From contig JAEWHC010000009.1 of NCBI GenBank assembly GCA_023387985.1, positions 372,001-436,000 of the forward strand: a stretch of 64,000 nt of DNA. Reading direction: 5' to 3'. Each line of letters opens with the position of its first letter. Within the stretch, counting starts at the first letter, position 1. A model generated the notes under the pieces. The model worked only from the letters and a program-made list of their open reading frames with translations, was not told where the DNA came from and did not search any database. This document shows, one piece after another, positions 51,823-60,428 of this stretch. Both the position numbers and the translations under genes were made by a program. This stretch comes from Bacteroidota bacterium. GTDB taxonomy: Bacteria > Bacteroidota > Bacteroidia > Chitinophagales > Chitinophagaceae.

Positions 51823-54288
51823 CTACCTCCATATATTCCGGATCGGGTCCCAGGTGGTAATTCCAATTTTAAATTGCAGGTTGTCAACGCTTTTGTTGCT
51901 GATTGCGCTGGAAACATACAAACCCAGTTTAAATTTTTGCTGAAGATTAAATGGCCATTTGAATGCCCGCTCAATACCTGCAAATACTTCAACATATCGC
52001 AGGTCCCGTTCGGGTGCGATCAAGAAGCCGCCACCGGCCACTTCTCGCAATTCCAGTTTATTGAGCAAGGGAATTTTACTCAGCAATGCCCCATTGAATT
52101 CATGTACGAAGTGCATTTCATAAAATCTGTTGAAAACCGGGAATGTTGAATCCAATGACTGAAATGCCTGGTTTGGATTCATAAACAAAAACGGGTCGCC
52201 ACGCCGTTGAAATTTATAATCCACTCTTTCCAAAACATGTTGATTCAGGAACCGCCCGCTTTTAAAGGTATAGGATGAAATTCCGGTTAACCCGAGTTTC
52301 ATTGTTTGTTGCAATCCCACTTCCCAATAATCAAAATTAATCTTGCTGTTGAAGAGCCGAGGCAGGCCTTTACGCCATTGGGTATAGATGGTTGGCCATT
52401 TTGACCCCAGGATAATCTTTTCTCTGGGTTCGCGAATGTATTGCTGAAAAGGCGTATAACGCAATTCAACCGCTCCGTAAGTGGCATTGTATGGCTCAAA
52501 GGCAATGGCCTGGTTATCGCCCAGAACATCACCAAAAAGACTGTCGACCTTCGAGTAGGTTTTAAAATCCTTCAGGCTGCGGCGAAAAGCCACTTCCATG
52601 CCTGCGCTGAAATGAAAACCATTGAAGAGCTCACGGCCCCAACTGCCTTCTAGGCTGGTGTTGAGGTAGTAATTGCTTCTTTTCAGTTGGTTGATCCAGG
52701 CATCACCGGAATAAATGGAAGCAAAATCTTTACCGGCATTGATATTAAAATGTGCCCTGGTAAAAGGGTTGTAGGTATGGTGAATATATACCCTGCCATT
52801 GATGTCTTTGTTAAGTAAACCATAGCTTGGCCAAAACAGGATACGTGTGCGTTTTCGCGTTTGCGGTGAATACCGGTTGAAGACCAAAAGCGGTTGAATG
52901 CGCACACCACCGAAACTAAAGGGATTTACCAGGCTGGCGACAGTGGGAAAATGCCATAAGGATCCGGTACGGTGATCTGAATACTGCTGACCCGCCCAAA
53001 GGATATTTTTCAGACGGATGCGGTTGGTTTGCCGGTCAACGGAATCCAGGTAGGCTTCGCTTGTAACGTAGGCGTGAATGCTGTCTTTGTATTTAATGAA
53101 CTCTCTTTCGGTTTCACTTAATGGTGCGGTGCGTACCTGGTTCCAGAATGAAGAATCCCGGTCATAAGCGAGTGCATCGGCTGAACTCAATTCTGTACCA
53201 AAGTAATTGCGGGGAAATTCTTTCTGCAAGTCAAAATTGCGGTATTCCACCGTAGTGTATCCGGAAGCAATTTGCCGGTTGGACCGGGAACCATATTCAA
53301 AATGTTGCCGCGTGATCATCCAGGCTTTCCCGTCCACATATTCATATTTCTGCTGAACATTAAAATGATCATATTCGGCAAGGTGGTTTTTGGGAAAACT
53401 GAAATTGGTACTCAACAACACCTTCGCACTGTCATCTATCACCATTTCACCTTCAACGGTGGCATTGCTCAGCCGGCCGGGTTTTACACCAATGGTGAAG
53501 ATCCTTTTGCCGTTAACCCGTTCAATATTGAGCGTTTTGTACTTGTATGCCAGCAGGCCACTATAACTTACCGGTGACAAAAATGGGATTGCAGATAACG
53601 CTGGTGTATTTATGAGGTTTTGATAGAAGTCAAAACTGCCATCGGTGGCGGTCAGATAAAACAGCCGCTGCGCATTTCCGCGCCGGGATACACCTGTACG
53701 TTCTTCCTTTATTTTTCCGCCGGGAGCATAATCAATCTTCGCCATAATTTCAGCCATGGCCATTTGATTAAATTCCCTGTTGCGCATTAAGACCGCCGAA
53801 TCTGTTTCAGCAGTTTTCACATTCTTTCCTGACCCGATTCCCGAATCTTGTTGTACGGCCTTTATATAAGCTTCTACCGAATAGGCACCTGCCGCAGCCC
53901 GGATATTTTCTTTATTCTGGATTACAGCGCGAACGATGCTTTCCGCGGGATCCTTGTATTTCCGCACGATCACCACATCGGGCAATTCGCTGCCGGCCTC
54001 TTCCAGAATGAAATTTTGTTCATAATCGCTATTATTGATCACCACACGTGTCACAAAAGGAATATGCCCAACCATAGTTACCGTGATTTCATATACGCCA
54101 TTGGGAAGCTGGATTTCGTAATGTCCGTCGTCTTTGGTTAAAATGCCGTGTGCATGATCTTTTACCTGCACACTTGCAAATACGAGCGGTTCCATGCGCA
54201 TATCCGTAACCTTACCATAAACCTTATAGTCCTGGCCGAAAGCCATAAATGAGCTAAATAAACAAAACAGCAGTAGTAGGGTTCGCAT
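51823..54288 (-). CDS. DUF5686 protein with N-terminal carboxypeptidase-regulatory-like domain
   Basis: The 821-residue protein has a signal peptide (residues 1-18), then a beta-sandwich domain (about 20-105: VYGKVTDMRMEPLVFASVQVKD, core VYGKVTD…PLVFASVQV) of the kind found on TonB-linked outer membrane proteins. The rest is the DUF5686 region: KYKDPAESIVRAVIQNKEN near 112, and many amphipathic strands to the end, as in a beta-barrel. It should sit in the outer membrane. The substrate and role are unknown. It stands alone. Confidence 0.85.
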   Translation of the reverse strand: MRTLLLLFCLFSSFMAFGQDYKVYGKVTDMRMEPLVFASVQVKDHAHGILTKDDGHYEIQLPNGVYEITVTMVGHIPFVTRVVINNSDYEQNFILEEAGSELPDVVIVRKYKDPAESIVRAVIQNKENIRAAAGAYSVEAYIKAVQQDSGIGSGKNVKTAETDSAVLMRNREFNQMAMAEIMAKIDYAPGGKIKEERTGVSRRGNAQRLFYLTATDGSFDFYQNLINTPALSAIPFLSPVSYSGLLAYKYKTLNIERVNGKRIFTIGVKPGRLSNATVEGEMVIDDSAKVLLSTNFSFPKNHLAEYDHFNVQQKYEYVDGKAWMITRQHFEYGSRSNRQIASGYTTVEYRNFDLQKEFPRNYFGTELSSADALAYDRDSSFWNQVRTAPLSETEREFIKYKDSIHAYVTSEAYLDSVDRQTNRIRLKNILWAGQQYSDHRTGSLWHFPTVASLVNPFSFGGVRIQPLLVFNRYSPQTRKRTRILFWPSYGLLNKDINGRVYIHHTYNPFTRAHFNINAGKDFASIYSGDAWINQLKRSNYYLNTSLEGSWGRELFNGFHFSAGMEVAFRRSLKDFKTYSKVDSLFGDVLGDNQAIAFEPYNATYGAVELRYTPFQQYIREPREKIILGSKWPTIYTQWRKGLPRLFNSKINFDYWEVGLQQTMKLGLTGISSYTFKSGRFLNQHVLERVDYKFQRRGDPFLFMNPNQAFQSLDSTFPVFNRFYEMHFVHEFNGALLSKIPLLNKLELREVAGGGFLIAPERDLRYVEVFAGIERAFKWPFNLQQKFKLGLYVSSAISNKSVDNLQFKIGITTWDPIRNIWR

Positions 54289-54462
54289 ATTGGTTTATAC
54301 GCACGAAGTTGAATTCCATAAACGGAAATGAAATGACTGCTGGTGCGATTTAAGATTTTACAAACAGAAAGGGTGATTTTCTGTTAAGAAGCACGGGTAT
54401 ATTCTTATACAAGCTTTAGTGGCATGCCGTCCTGGAACTGTGTGTTCGATACGCTGACCTCC

Positions 54463-55749
54463 TTAATAGCCGTACTTATCGCCCCACCTTGCCTTCAGAA
54501 ACTTGCGGATCTCTTCCTCCCGTGCATTCTTTCCGGGATCATAAAATTTCGTTCCGGATAATTTTTCAGGTAAATATTCCTGATCAATAAAATTGCCCTT
54601 TCCTTCATGGCTGTAAGTATAGTTTTTGCCATATCCCAATTGATTCATGAGTTTGGTTGGGGCGTTGCGCAAATGTAATGGAACCGGTTCATCCCCCATA
54701 TTTTCCACTGCGGATAAGGCCGCGCCAATGGCCATATAGCTTGCATTGCTTTTTGGTGACGAAGCAAGGTAAGTGGTGCATTGTGCAAGCGGAATCCGCC
54801 CTTCGGGGTAACCGATCTTTTTAACAGCATCAAAGCAGGCATTGGCCATTACGATGGCCGTAGGATTGGCGTTGCCGATATCTTCACTTGCGAAGATTAC
54901 GAGTCTGCGTGCAATGAATTCAATATCCTCACCTCCGGAGATCATTCGCGCAAGCCAGTATATGGCGCCATTGGGGTCGCTGCCACGCATACTTTTAATG
55001 AATGCGGAAATAATATCATAATGCTGTTCACCACCTTTGTCGTATAACGCTACACGGGTTTGTGCTGCTTCCATTATGGCGTCGTTCGTAAGCCGTATTT
55101 CTTCTCCTTTATCCTGCAAGCGGCCTTCGAGCATTTGCGCGGTGGTTTCAAGCAGGTTATACAGTTTTCGGCCATCGCCGCCGCTTAAGCGAAACAAGGC
55201 ATTCCATTCAGCAACAAATATTTTCTTCTCTTTCAAAACCGGGTCAAAGTACAGCGCCCTTTCGGCCATAGTCCTCAATTCCGGTTCGCCAAGCTCGTTC
55301 AGGATCAAAACTTGGGCCCGGCTGAGTAAAGCACTGTTCACTTCAAACGAAGGGTTTTCGGTTGTGGCGCCAATCAAGGTAATGATGCCTTTTTCAACTG
55401 CACCCAGCAATGCGTCCTGTTGCCCTTTGTTGAACCGATGGATCTCATCAATAAAAAGGATAGCGCCATCCATCCTGCCTGCGGTTTCAATCACCTGCCG
55501 GATATCTTTCACTCCGCTGCTGATTGCTGAAAGTTGAAAGAATTGTCGCCCCAATGAATCGGAAAGGATTTGTGCAAGCGTGGTTTTGCCAACGCCTGGA
55601 GGTCCCCAGAAAATAATGGATGGCAGTTTACCGGTTTCAACGGCTACCCGCAATAAAGCGCCGTTAGCGGTAAGATGATCCTGGCCAACCACATCGTCAA
55701 GCGTTTTGGGACGCATCCGTTCAGCTAATGGAACATTGGTTTGCATCAT
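54463..55749 (-). CDS. rarA: replication-associated recombination protein A (MgsA/WRNIP1 family)
   Basis: RarA is a clamp-loader-like AAA+ ATPase that acts at stalled replication forks. The 428-residue protein has Walker A GPPGVGKTT near residue 50, Walker B LFIDEIHRFNKGQQ, and the family's GATTENPSFEVN and AAGGDGR-like LSGGDGRKLYN. SMRGSDPNGAIYWLARM is a hallmark of the group. The N-terminal LAERMRPKTLDDVVGQ is also conserved. A -7-like box abuts its double ATG (55749 and 55746). Confidence 0.94.
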   Translation of the reverse strand: MMQTNVPLAERMRPKTLDDVVGQDHLTANGALLRVAVETGKLPSIIFWGPPGVGKTTLAQILSDSLGRQFFQLSAISSGVKDIRQVIETAGRMDGAILFIDEIHRFNKGQQDALLGAVEKGIITLIGATTENPSFEVNSALLSRAQVLILNELGEPELRTMAERALYFDPVLKEKKIFVAEWNALFRLSGGDGRKLYNLLETTAQMLEGRLQDKGEEIRLTNDAIMEAAQTRVALYDKGGEQHYDIISAFIKSMRGSDPNGAIYWLARMISGGEDIEFIARRLVIFASEDIGNANPTAIVMANACFDAVKKIGYPEGRIPLAQCTTYLASSPKSNASYMAIGAALSAVENMGDEPVPLHLRNAPTKLMNQLGYGKNYTYSHEGKGNFIDQEYLPEKLSGTKFYDPGKNAREEEIRKFLKARWGDKYGY

Positions 55750-55752
55750 GAT

Positions 55753-55760
55753 GCAATTTA
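55753..55760 (-). promoter_or_regulatory. -7-like element directly at the rarA start
   Basis: TAAATTGC on the minus strand ends 3 bases before the first ATG, so transcription would start within the double ATG and leave no leader. Confidence 0.35.
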
Positions 55761-55806
55761 CTGTTTTGGCGGTTTATCCGGATGCCAGAAAATTCAAAAT
55801 CTGTGT

Positions 55807-56316
55807 TCAGTATGAAGGCCCGTCCTGTTGTTTTTCGAATAAATGGCTGTGGGTTTTCAGCAACCGGAAGGTAAGAATCACATGCGCCAGCAACATCGTA
55901 AAAACCAGGCCCATAAGAATAATCACGGTTTGCATTACCGATTCAACCTGTGCTTCAGTAATCGCGGCTGTCTGGGGCATGGAAGCAAATTGTTCCATTA
56001 GCGAAGCCTTCATTTCGGGTTTCAGGAGCAATGTTGTGGTTTGCAACAAACCCAGCCCTGCGAAAACCAGTGCTACAAATGAATTCGCTTTCAACCAGTC
56101 TTTAAAGCGTTTGCTCAAGGGCTGTTTTTGCATTATTCCTTTTTGGGAAAAAATAAAACCCAGGAAAATATAGAGTGTTGTTGCCGCAGCCATAAATACC
56201 GTCAGCAGCATCGCGGTATTGGAAAACGCCATAAAAATGCCCATCAGGGTAATCATGCCAAAAAGCAAGCCAATAGGCAGTAACAAAAAACTCAGGATCT
56301 TGTAGAGGCTATTCAT
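55807..56316 (-). CDS. four-helix membrane protein of unknown function
   Basis: The 169-residue protein has four membrane helices (about 5-30, 35-55, 78-98 and 128-152) with basic loops on the cytoplasmic side, such as SKRFKDWLK. I recognise no family. Its start overlaps the aspS stop by eight bases, so it is translated with aspS. A small acidic loop (MEQFASMPQTAAITEAQVES) lies outside between helices 3 and 4. Confidence 0.72.
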   Translation of the reverse strand: MNSLYKILSFLLLPIGLLFGMITLMGIFMAFSNTAMLLTVFMAAATTLYIFLGFIFSQKGIMQKQPLSKRFKDWLKANSFVALVFAGLGLLQTTTLLLKPEMKASLMEQFASMPQTAAITEAQVESVMQTVIILMGLVFTMLLAHVILTFRLLKTHSHLFEKQQDGPSY

Positions 56317-58162
56317 CGGAAGTTGGATGGAGTGAAATATTCAGCTCATCAAGCTGTTTTTGATTGATTGCAGAAGGCGCATCGAGCATAACGTCGCGGC
56401 CGGCGTTGTTTTTCGGAAACGCGATAAAATCCCGGATGCTTTCACTACCTCCCAAAATGGAGCAAAGGCGGTCGAAACCAAAGGCTATGCCTCCATGCGG
56501 TGGGGCGCCATATTCAAAAGCACCGAGCAGGAAGCCAAATTTTTCCCGTTGCTCAATATGATCCATGCCAAGTGCTGCAAACATTTTTTCCTGCAGGTCA
56601 CGCTGGTAGATCCGGATGCTGCCTCCGCCAATTTCATTGCCATTCAACACCATGTCGTAGGCATTGGCTTTGATCTGCGCATAAGGATGTTCCAGGTATT
56701 TTTCCCGGTCGCCCACCTGCGGATTGTTTTCAATCATTACCTGGATGTGGTCAGGTTTTGGACTCGTAAACGGATGGTGCCTTGCTACCCACCTGCCCGC
56801 GCCGCCACCATCTGTATCTTCCTGTGCGAATTCAAACAGGGGGAAATCAACCACCCAAAGCATTTTGAATTCATCCGCTTTGCGCAAACCAAGGCGTTCA
56901 GCCATTTCAAGTCTTAATGTGCTCGTGGCTTTGCGCGTAAGTTCCTCCTTACCTGCAAGGATCAGCATGAGATCGCCCGGCTGCGCTTGTGCTTCTTCAG
57001 CAATGGCTTTCAGCCTGCTTTCATCATAAAAACGGTCGATGCTGCTCTTCAGGCTGCCATCTGCATTGTATTTGATGTAGGCCAGGCCTTTCATGCCAAT
57101 TTGCGGACGCTTGACCCATTCGGTCAGTTCATCCAGTTGCTTGCGGGAATATTCGCTTGCTCCGGGTATAGCAATTGCCAAAACCGTTTCGGCAATGTCA
57201 AAAACCATGAAGCCTGCGTCATTAATCAGGCTGCTCGAATCAGTTTTTCCTACCAGAACATGCTCAGGTTTTTTCAGGTTCAGCAGTTTCATTCCAAACC
57301 GGGTATCTGGTTTATCGTTGCCATAATTCCACATAGCCTCATCGTAGGTCATGCGTTCAACGGCTTCAGCATAATCGATTCCTTTTACTTCTTTGAAAAT
57401 GAATTTAATCAGCCCTTCAAACATTTCCAGGATGTCGTTCTGCTCCACAAAGCTCATCTCGCAGTCGATCTGCGTAAATTCCGGTTGACGGTCGGCGCGA
57501 AGGTCCTCATCCCTGAAGCATTTCACAATCTGGTAATAACGGTCATAACCGCTTACCATCAGCAATTGCTTAAATGTCTGGGGGCTTTGTGGCAGGGCAT
57601 AAAACTCTCCCTCATTCATGCGGCTGGGCACTACAAAATCGCGGGCTCCTTCCGGGGTACTTTTGATGAGAAAAGGGGTTTCGATATCCATAAACCCGTT
57701 TTGATGCATGTAATCCCTGGTTGCCCGGTTCACAGCATAACGCAATTCGAGGTTGCGCTTCACTTCGGGACGACGCAGGTCGAGGTACCGGTATTTCATC
57801 CGCAAATCGTCGCCACCATCGGTGTCATCCTGAATGGTGAATGGGGGAACCGCGGATTTGTTCAATATGGTAAACTGACTAACCGCAATCTCAATTTCCC
57901 CGGTCGGGATATTCGCGTTCTTGTTCGTTCGCTCACGTACATCACCGTTAGCCTGAACCACAAATTCGCGTCCCAACGGGTTTGCATCAAGCTGGTCATT
58001 CAGGTTTTCGGAAAAAACGAGTTGCGTAATGCCATGGCGGTCGCGGAGGTCAACAAATGTAATGGCACCAAATTTCCGGATGGTCTGCACCCACCCGGCA
58101 AGGGTTACGACCCGGCCGGCATCGGTCAGGCGCAATTCGCCGCAATTATGAGTTCTGTACAT
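56309..58162 (-). CDS. aspS: aspartate-tRNA ligase, bacterial type
   Basis: AspRS charges tRNA-Asp. The 617-residue length is slightly above the usual 590 and includes the bacterial GAD insertion domain. The N-terminal OB domain starts MYRTHNCGELR; class II motifs are visible as FLIKSTPEGARDF, FRDEDLRADRQPEFTQIDCE (core FRDEDLRADRQPEF) and GIAFGFDRL. It is the first gene of a pair with the four-helix membrane protein and has its own promoter box. Confidence 0.96.
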   Translation of the reverse strand: MYRTHNCGELRLTDAGRVVTLAGWVQTIRKFGAITFVDLRDRHGITQLVFSENLNDQLDANPLGREFVVQANGDVRERTNKNANIPTGEIEIAVSQFTILNKSAVPPFTIQDDTDGGDDLRMKYRYLDLRRPEVKRNLELRYAVNRATRDYMHQNGFMDIETPFLIKSTPEGARDFVVPSRMNEGEFYALPQSPQTFKQLLMVSGYDRYYQIVKCFRDEDLRADRQPEFTQIDCEMSFVEQNDILEMFEGLIKFIFKEVKGIDYAEAVERMTYDEAMWNYGNDKPDTRFGMKLLNLKKPEHVLVGKTDSSSLINDAGFMVFDIAETVLAIAIPGASEYSRKQLDELTEWVKRPQIGMKGLAYIKYNADGSLKSSIDRFYDESRLKAIAEEAQAQPGDLMLILAGKEELTRKATSTLRLEMAERLGLRKADEFKMLWVVDFPLFEFAQEDTDGGGAGRWVARHHPFTSPKPDHIQVMIENNPQVGDREKYLEHPYAQIKANAYDMVLNGNEIGGGSIRIYQRDLQEKMFAALGMDHIEQREKFGFLLGAFEYGAPPHGGIAFGFDRLCSILGGSESIRDFIAFPKNNAGRDVMLDAPSAINQKQLDELNISLHPTSDE

Positions 58163-58519
58163 ATATACTTGTTCAATATAACTGAAGGCTGCTCAATTGC
58201 CGCCAACGGGGTGCAAATATAATCAAGATGAAGTGAGGGGGAATGGAAAGACAACATGGCCACAAGAACTTTAACCATAAAAGGCGAGGTCCTGGTTCCT
58301 AAAGAATAAAGCAAAATATGGTTTTGAATGCGTTTAAACCGGGGTTGCTGAAGAAACCTCATAAGGCCACCTGATTAAGCAATTCCGTGCATTTTATCCA
58401 AAGGAAATCTTCGGAAAAAATAGAAGTGCTCAAAAAGAAATATTGAATTTGGATATAAAATAATTTCAGAAGCACAGTGATGGAATAGTCATTACCGCTA
58501 CTCAAAACTTTGCCTGAGC
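58163..58519. other. 357-base intergenic stretch without a recognised gene
   Basis: The end nearest aspS carries its promoter box. The rest shows no convincing reading frame, repeat or strong hairpin. A 17-codon frame at 58256-58306 translates to a peptide that happens to look like the start of an AbrB/MazE-type antitoxin, but it stops at once; see the findings. Confidence 0.5.
58213..58221 (-). promoter_or_regulatory. -7 promoter element of aspS
   Basis: TATATTTGC on the minus strand is a full match to the consensus and lies 50 bases before the aspS start codon. Confidence 0.5.
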
Positions 58520-58882
58520 CTACCCCCGTAGGATCTTTTCCATTTTCCTCCCCTTCGCCAGTTCATCTACCAATTTATCCATATACCTTGCTTTCTGCGT
58601 CAGTGGAAATTCAATCTCTTCAACACGATAGCCACAGATCATACCGGTGATCAGATTCGCATTTGGATTTAATGTCGCATTTTCAAAAAAAATTTCAAAG
58701 GTCGCTTTATCATCAATCATTTTCTGGATTTGCTTCGCATCGAATCCGGTAAGCCATTCAATTACTTCATCCAATTCAGCCTTGGTACGACCTTTCTTTT
58801 CCACTTTCGTAATATAATGCGGATAAACTGAGCTAAAGGTCATTTTGGCGATACGTTCATCGGCTGCTGCTGTTGCTTTCAT
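58520..58882 (-). CDS. DUF2200 family protein
   Basis: The 120-residue protein matches DUF2200: FSSVYPHYITKVEKKGRTKAE (core SVYPHYITKVEKKGR), IEWLTGF, NPNANLITGMICGYRVEEI and a closing LDELAKG-like VDELAKGRKMEKILRG. It is a small soluble protein with no known activity. It lies 36 bases after cinA on the same strand, so the two may be co-transcribed. Confidence 0.88.
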   Translation of the reverse strand: MKATAAADERIAKMTFSSVYPHYITKVEKKGRTKAELDEVIEWLTGFDAKQIQKMIDDKATFEIFFENATLNPNANLITGMICGYRVEEIEFPLTQKARYMDKLVDELAKGRKMEKILRG

Positions 58883-58918
58883 TTATGCTGATTGTTGTGC
58901 TTTACGAATATGTTTAAT

Positions 58919-60175
58919 TTAATCTGCAGGCTGTACTATCAATTCCCTCAATAAATTCAATGCATAGGTAGCGGTTGCATGCAAATTCCGTTCCCGGTCG
59001 TAAGGCAATTGCAGGAGCAAGGTTTTTAATTTTTCCCGGGTTGCTGCCGCAATCCAGATCATACCTGCAGGCTTTTTTTCGCTGCCACCATCGGGGCCAA
59101 AAATTCCGGTTACGGCAAGGCTGTAGTCAACACCCAATACATCCAATGCATTTTTTGCCATATAAGTCGCTACTTCTTCAGAAACCGTTCCTTTATCCAT
59201 CATCACCTTCACAGGTACGTTCAGCACATGTTCCTTTACCGTATTGTCATAGCTCACCACACTGCCCCAGAAATATTTGGATGCGCCCGGATGTTGGGTA
59301 AACAAGTGCGCCAGGTAGCCTCCTGTGCAACTTTCGGCTGTTCCGGCTGTTTTTCCTTTTTCCCGCAGCAAACGGGCTATGGTGAGTTCCAGCGGTTCAT
59401 CGCGGTTGGAGACAAAATAACGTTGCACCAATTGCTGCAGTTCGGAAAACTGGCTGTTCAGCTCGTGGATGAGTTGTTCGCGATCATTGGAAATACCCGT
59501 GATCCTCAACCGGATGATTCCATAATTCGGCAGGTAAGCGAGTTTGAGATGTGCCGGCAGCTTCTCTTCCCATTCCTGTATCATATCAGCCAAAAAACTT
59601 TCTCCGATTCCCGCAGTTACCAGCGTGCGGTGTTCAATTACAGGCGTCCGGAATTTTTCTTCCAAAGCCGGCAACACTTCTTTTTGCATCATGCCTTTCA
59701 TTTCATGAGGGACACCGGGCATGCTCACGAAAACGACGCCATTTTTTTCAAACCACATTCCCGGTGCGGTGCCGCGGCTGTTTTGGATTACGCGGCAGTT
59801 TGCGGGCACTTCAGCTTGTTTGATATTTCTTTCCGTCAATGGCCGGTTGAACCGGGCAAAAATGTTTTTTACATTTTCGAGTGCTTCCTCGTTCATTACA
59901 AGGTGACTTTGAAAATACCTGCACAAAACCGGCTTGGTGATATCATCGGCCGTAGGACCAAGGCCACCGGTAATCAAAACCACCGGACCTTCCTTCGCCG
60001 CTGCATCTACCGCTCCTTCTATTTCTGCGGCGTCATCACCAATACTGATGCGCTTCTTCAAAAGGATACCCGTTTCATTGAGCCGCTGAGCCATCCAGGC
60101 GCTGTTGGTATCCACCACCTGGCCAATGAGCAACTCATCGCCAATAGTAATGATGGTTGCATATATTTTTTCCAT
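58919..60175 (-). CDS. cinA: CinA-family nicotinamide-nucleotide amidohydrolase
   Basis: The 418-residue protein has both CinA halves. The N-terminal MoaB/MogA-like domain (1-170) shows IITIGDELLIGQVVDTNSAW and GGLGPTADDITKP. The C-terminal PncC domain (about 255-415) shows TAESCTGGYLAHLFT, with the active-site serine, and AVTGIFGPDGG. The enzyme turns NMN to NaMN in pyridine nucleotide salvage; the N-domain acts on ADP-ribose in some species. The start is supported by the TAnnTTTG box 24 bases upstream. Confidence 0.94.
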   Translation of the reverse strand: MEKIYATIITIGDELLIGQVVDTNSAWMAQRLNETGILLKKRISIGDDAAEIEGAVDAAAKEGPVVLITGGLGPTADDITKPVLCRYFQSHLVMNEEALENVKNIFARFNRPLTERNIKQAEVPANCRVIQNSRGTAPGMWFEKNGVVFVSMPGVPHEMKGMMQKEVLPALEEKFRTPVIEHRTLVTAGIGESFLADMIQEWEEKLPAHLKLAYLPNYGIIRLRITGISNDREQLIHELNSQFSELQQLVQRYFVSNRDEPLELTIARLLREKGKTAGTAESCTGGYLAHLFTQHPGASKYFWGSVVSYDNTVKEHVLNVPVKVMMDKGTVSEEVATYMAKNALDVLGVDYSLAVTGIFGPDGGSEKKPAGMIWIAAATREKLKTLLLQLPYDRERNLHATATYALNLLRELIVQPAD

Positions 60176-60199
60176 GGATTAGTAAAATGCTTATGGGGC

Positions 60200-60207
60200 C
60201 AAAATTA
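60200..60207 (-). promoter_or_regulatory. -7 promoter element of cinA
   Basis: TAATTTTG on the minus strand matches TAnnTTTG; a TTTA lies 20 bases upstream of it. The cinA ATG is 24 bases downstream. Confidence 0.5.
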
Positions 60208-60309
60208 CCCCTAATGCAATTCAAAAGTAAAAAGTAAAAATTCAAAACCTGTCTAATGCGGAAGGAAGAAATTTGGGATATATGCCATTTCTTATTCCGG
60301 TCAAGAGGT

Positions 60310-60348
60310 ATGCTTTTATTTTTTTAAAGCATCAAACTACGGTAGTTT
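60310..60348. repeat. two adjacent perfect hairpins in the amylase/cinA gap
   Basis: ATGCTTT/AAAGCAT (60310-60316 with 60326-60332) and AAACTA/TAGTTT (60334-60339 with 60343-60348) are exact inverted repeats. They lie between the end of the amylase gene and the cinA promoter. They may mark the 3' end of the amylase mRNA, but no clear T-run follows on the minus strand. Confidence 0.35.
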
Positions 60349-60428
60349 ATTTCAAAAAATAAGCAGTTGAGTGTTCCTGAGAACATAACCAAATCAACGA
60401 AAAGATACCTGCATCAAGGCATTCCTTC

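Noticed and set aside
56987..58222. 411-codon plus-strand open frame antisense to aspS
   Set aside because: Long, but fully inside a certain aspS gene; sequence shows no domain and the His/Phe-rich composition is typical of antisense translation.
59228..60214. 328-codon plus-strand open frame antisense to cinA
   Set aside because: Shadow of cinA; no motif, and it reads through the cinA promoter.
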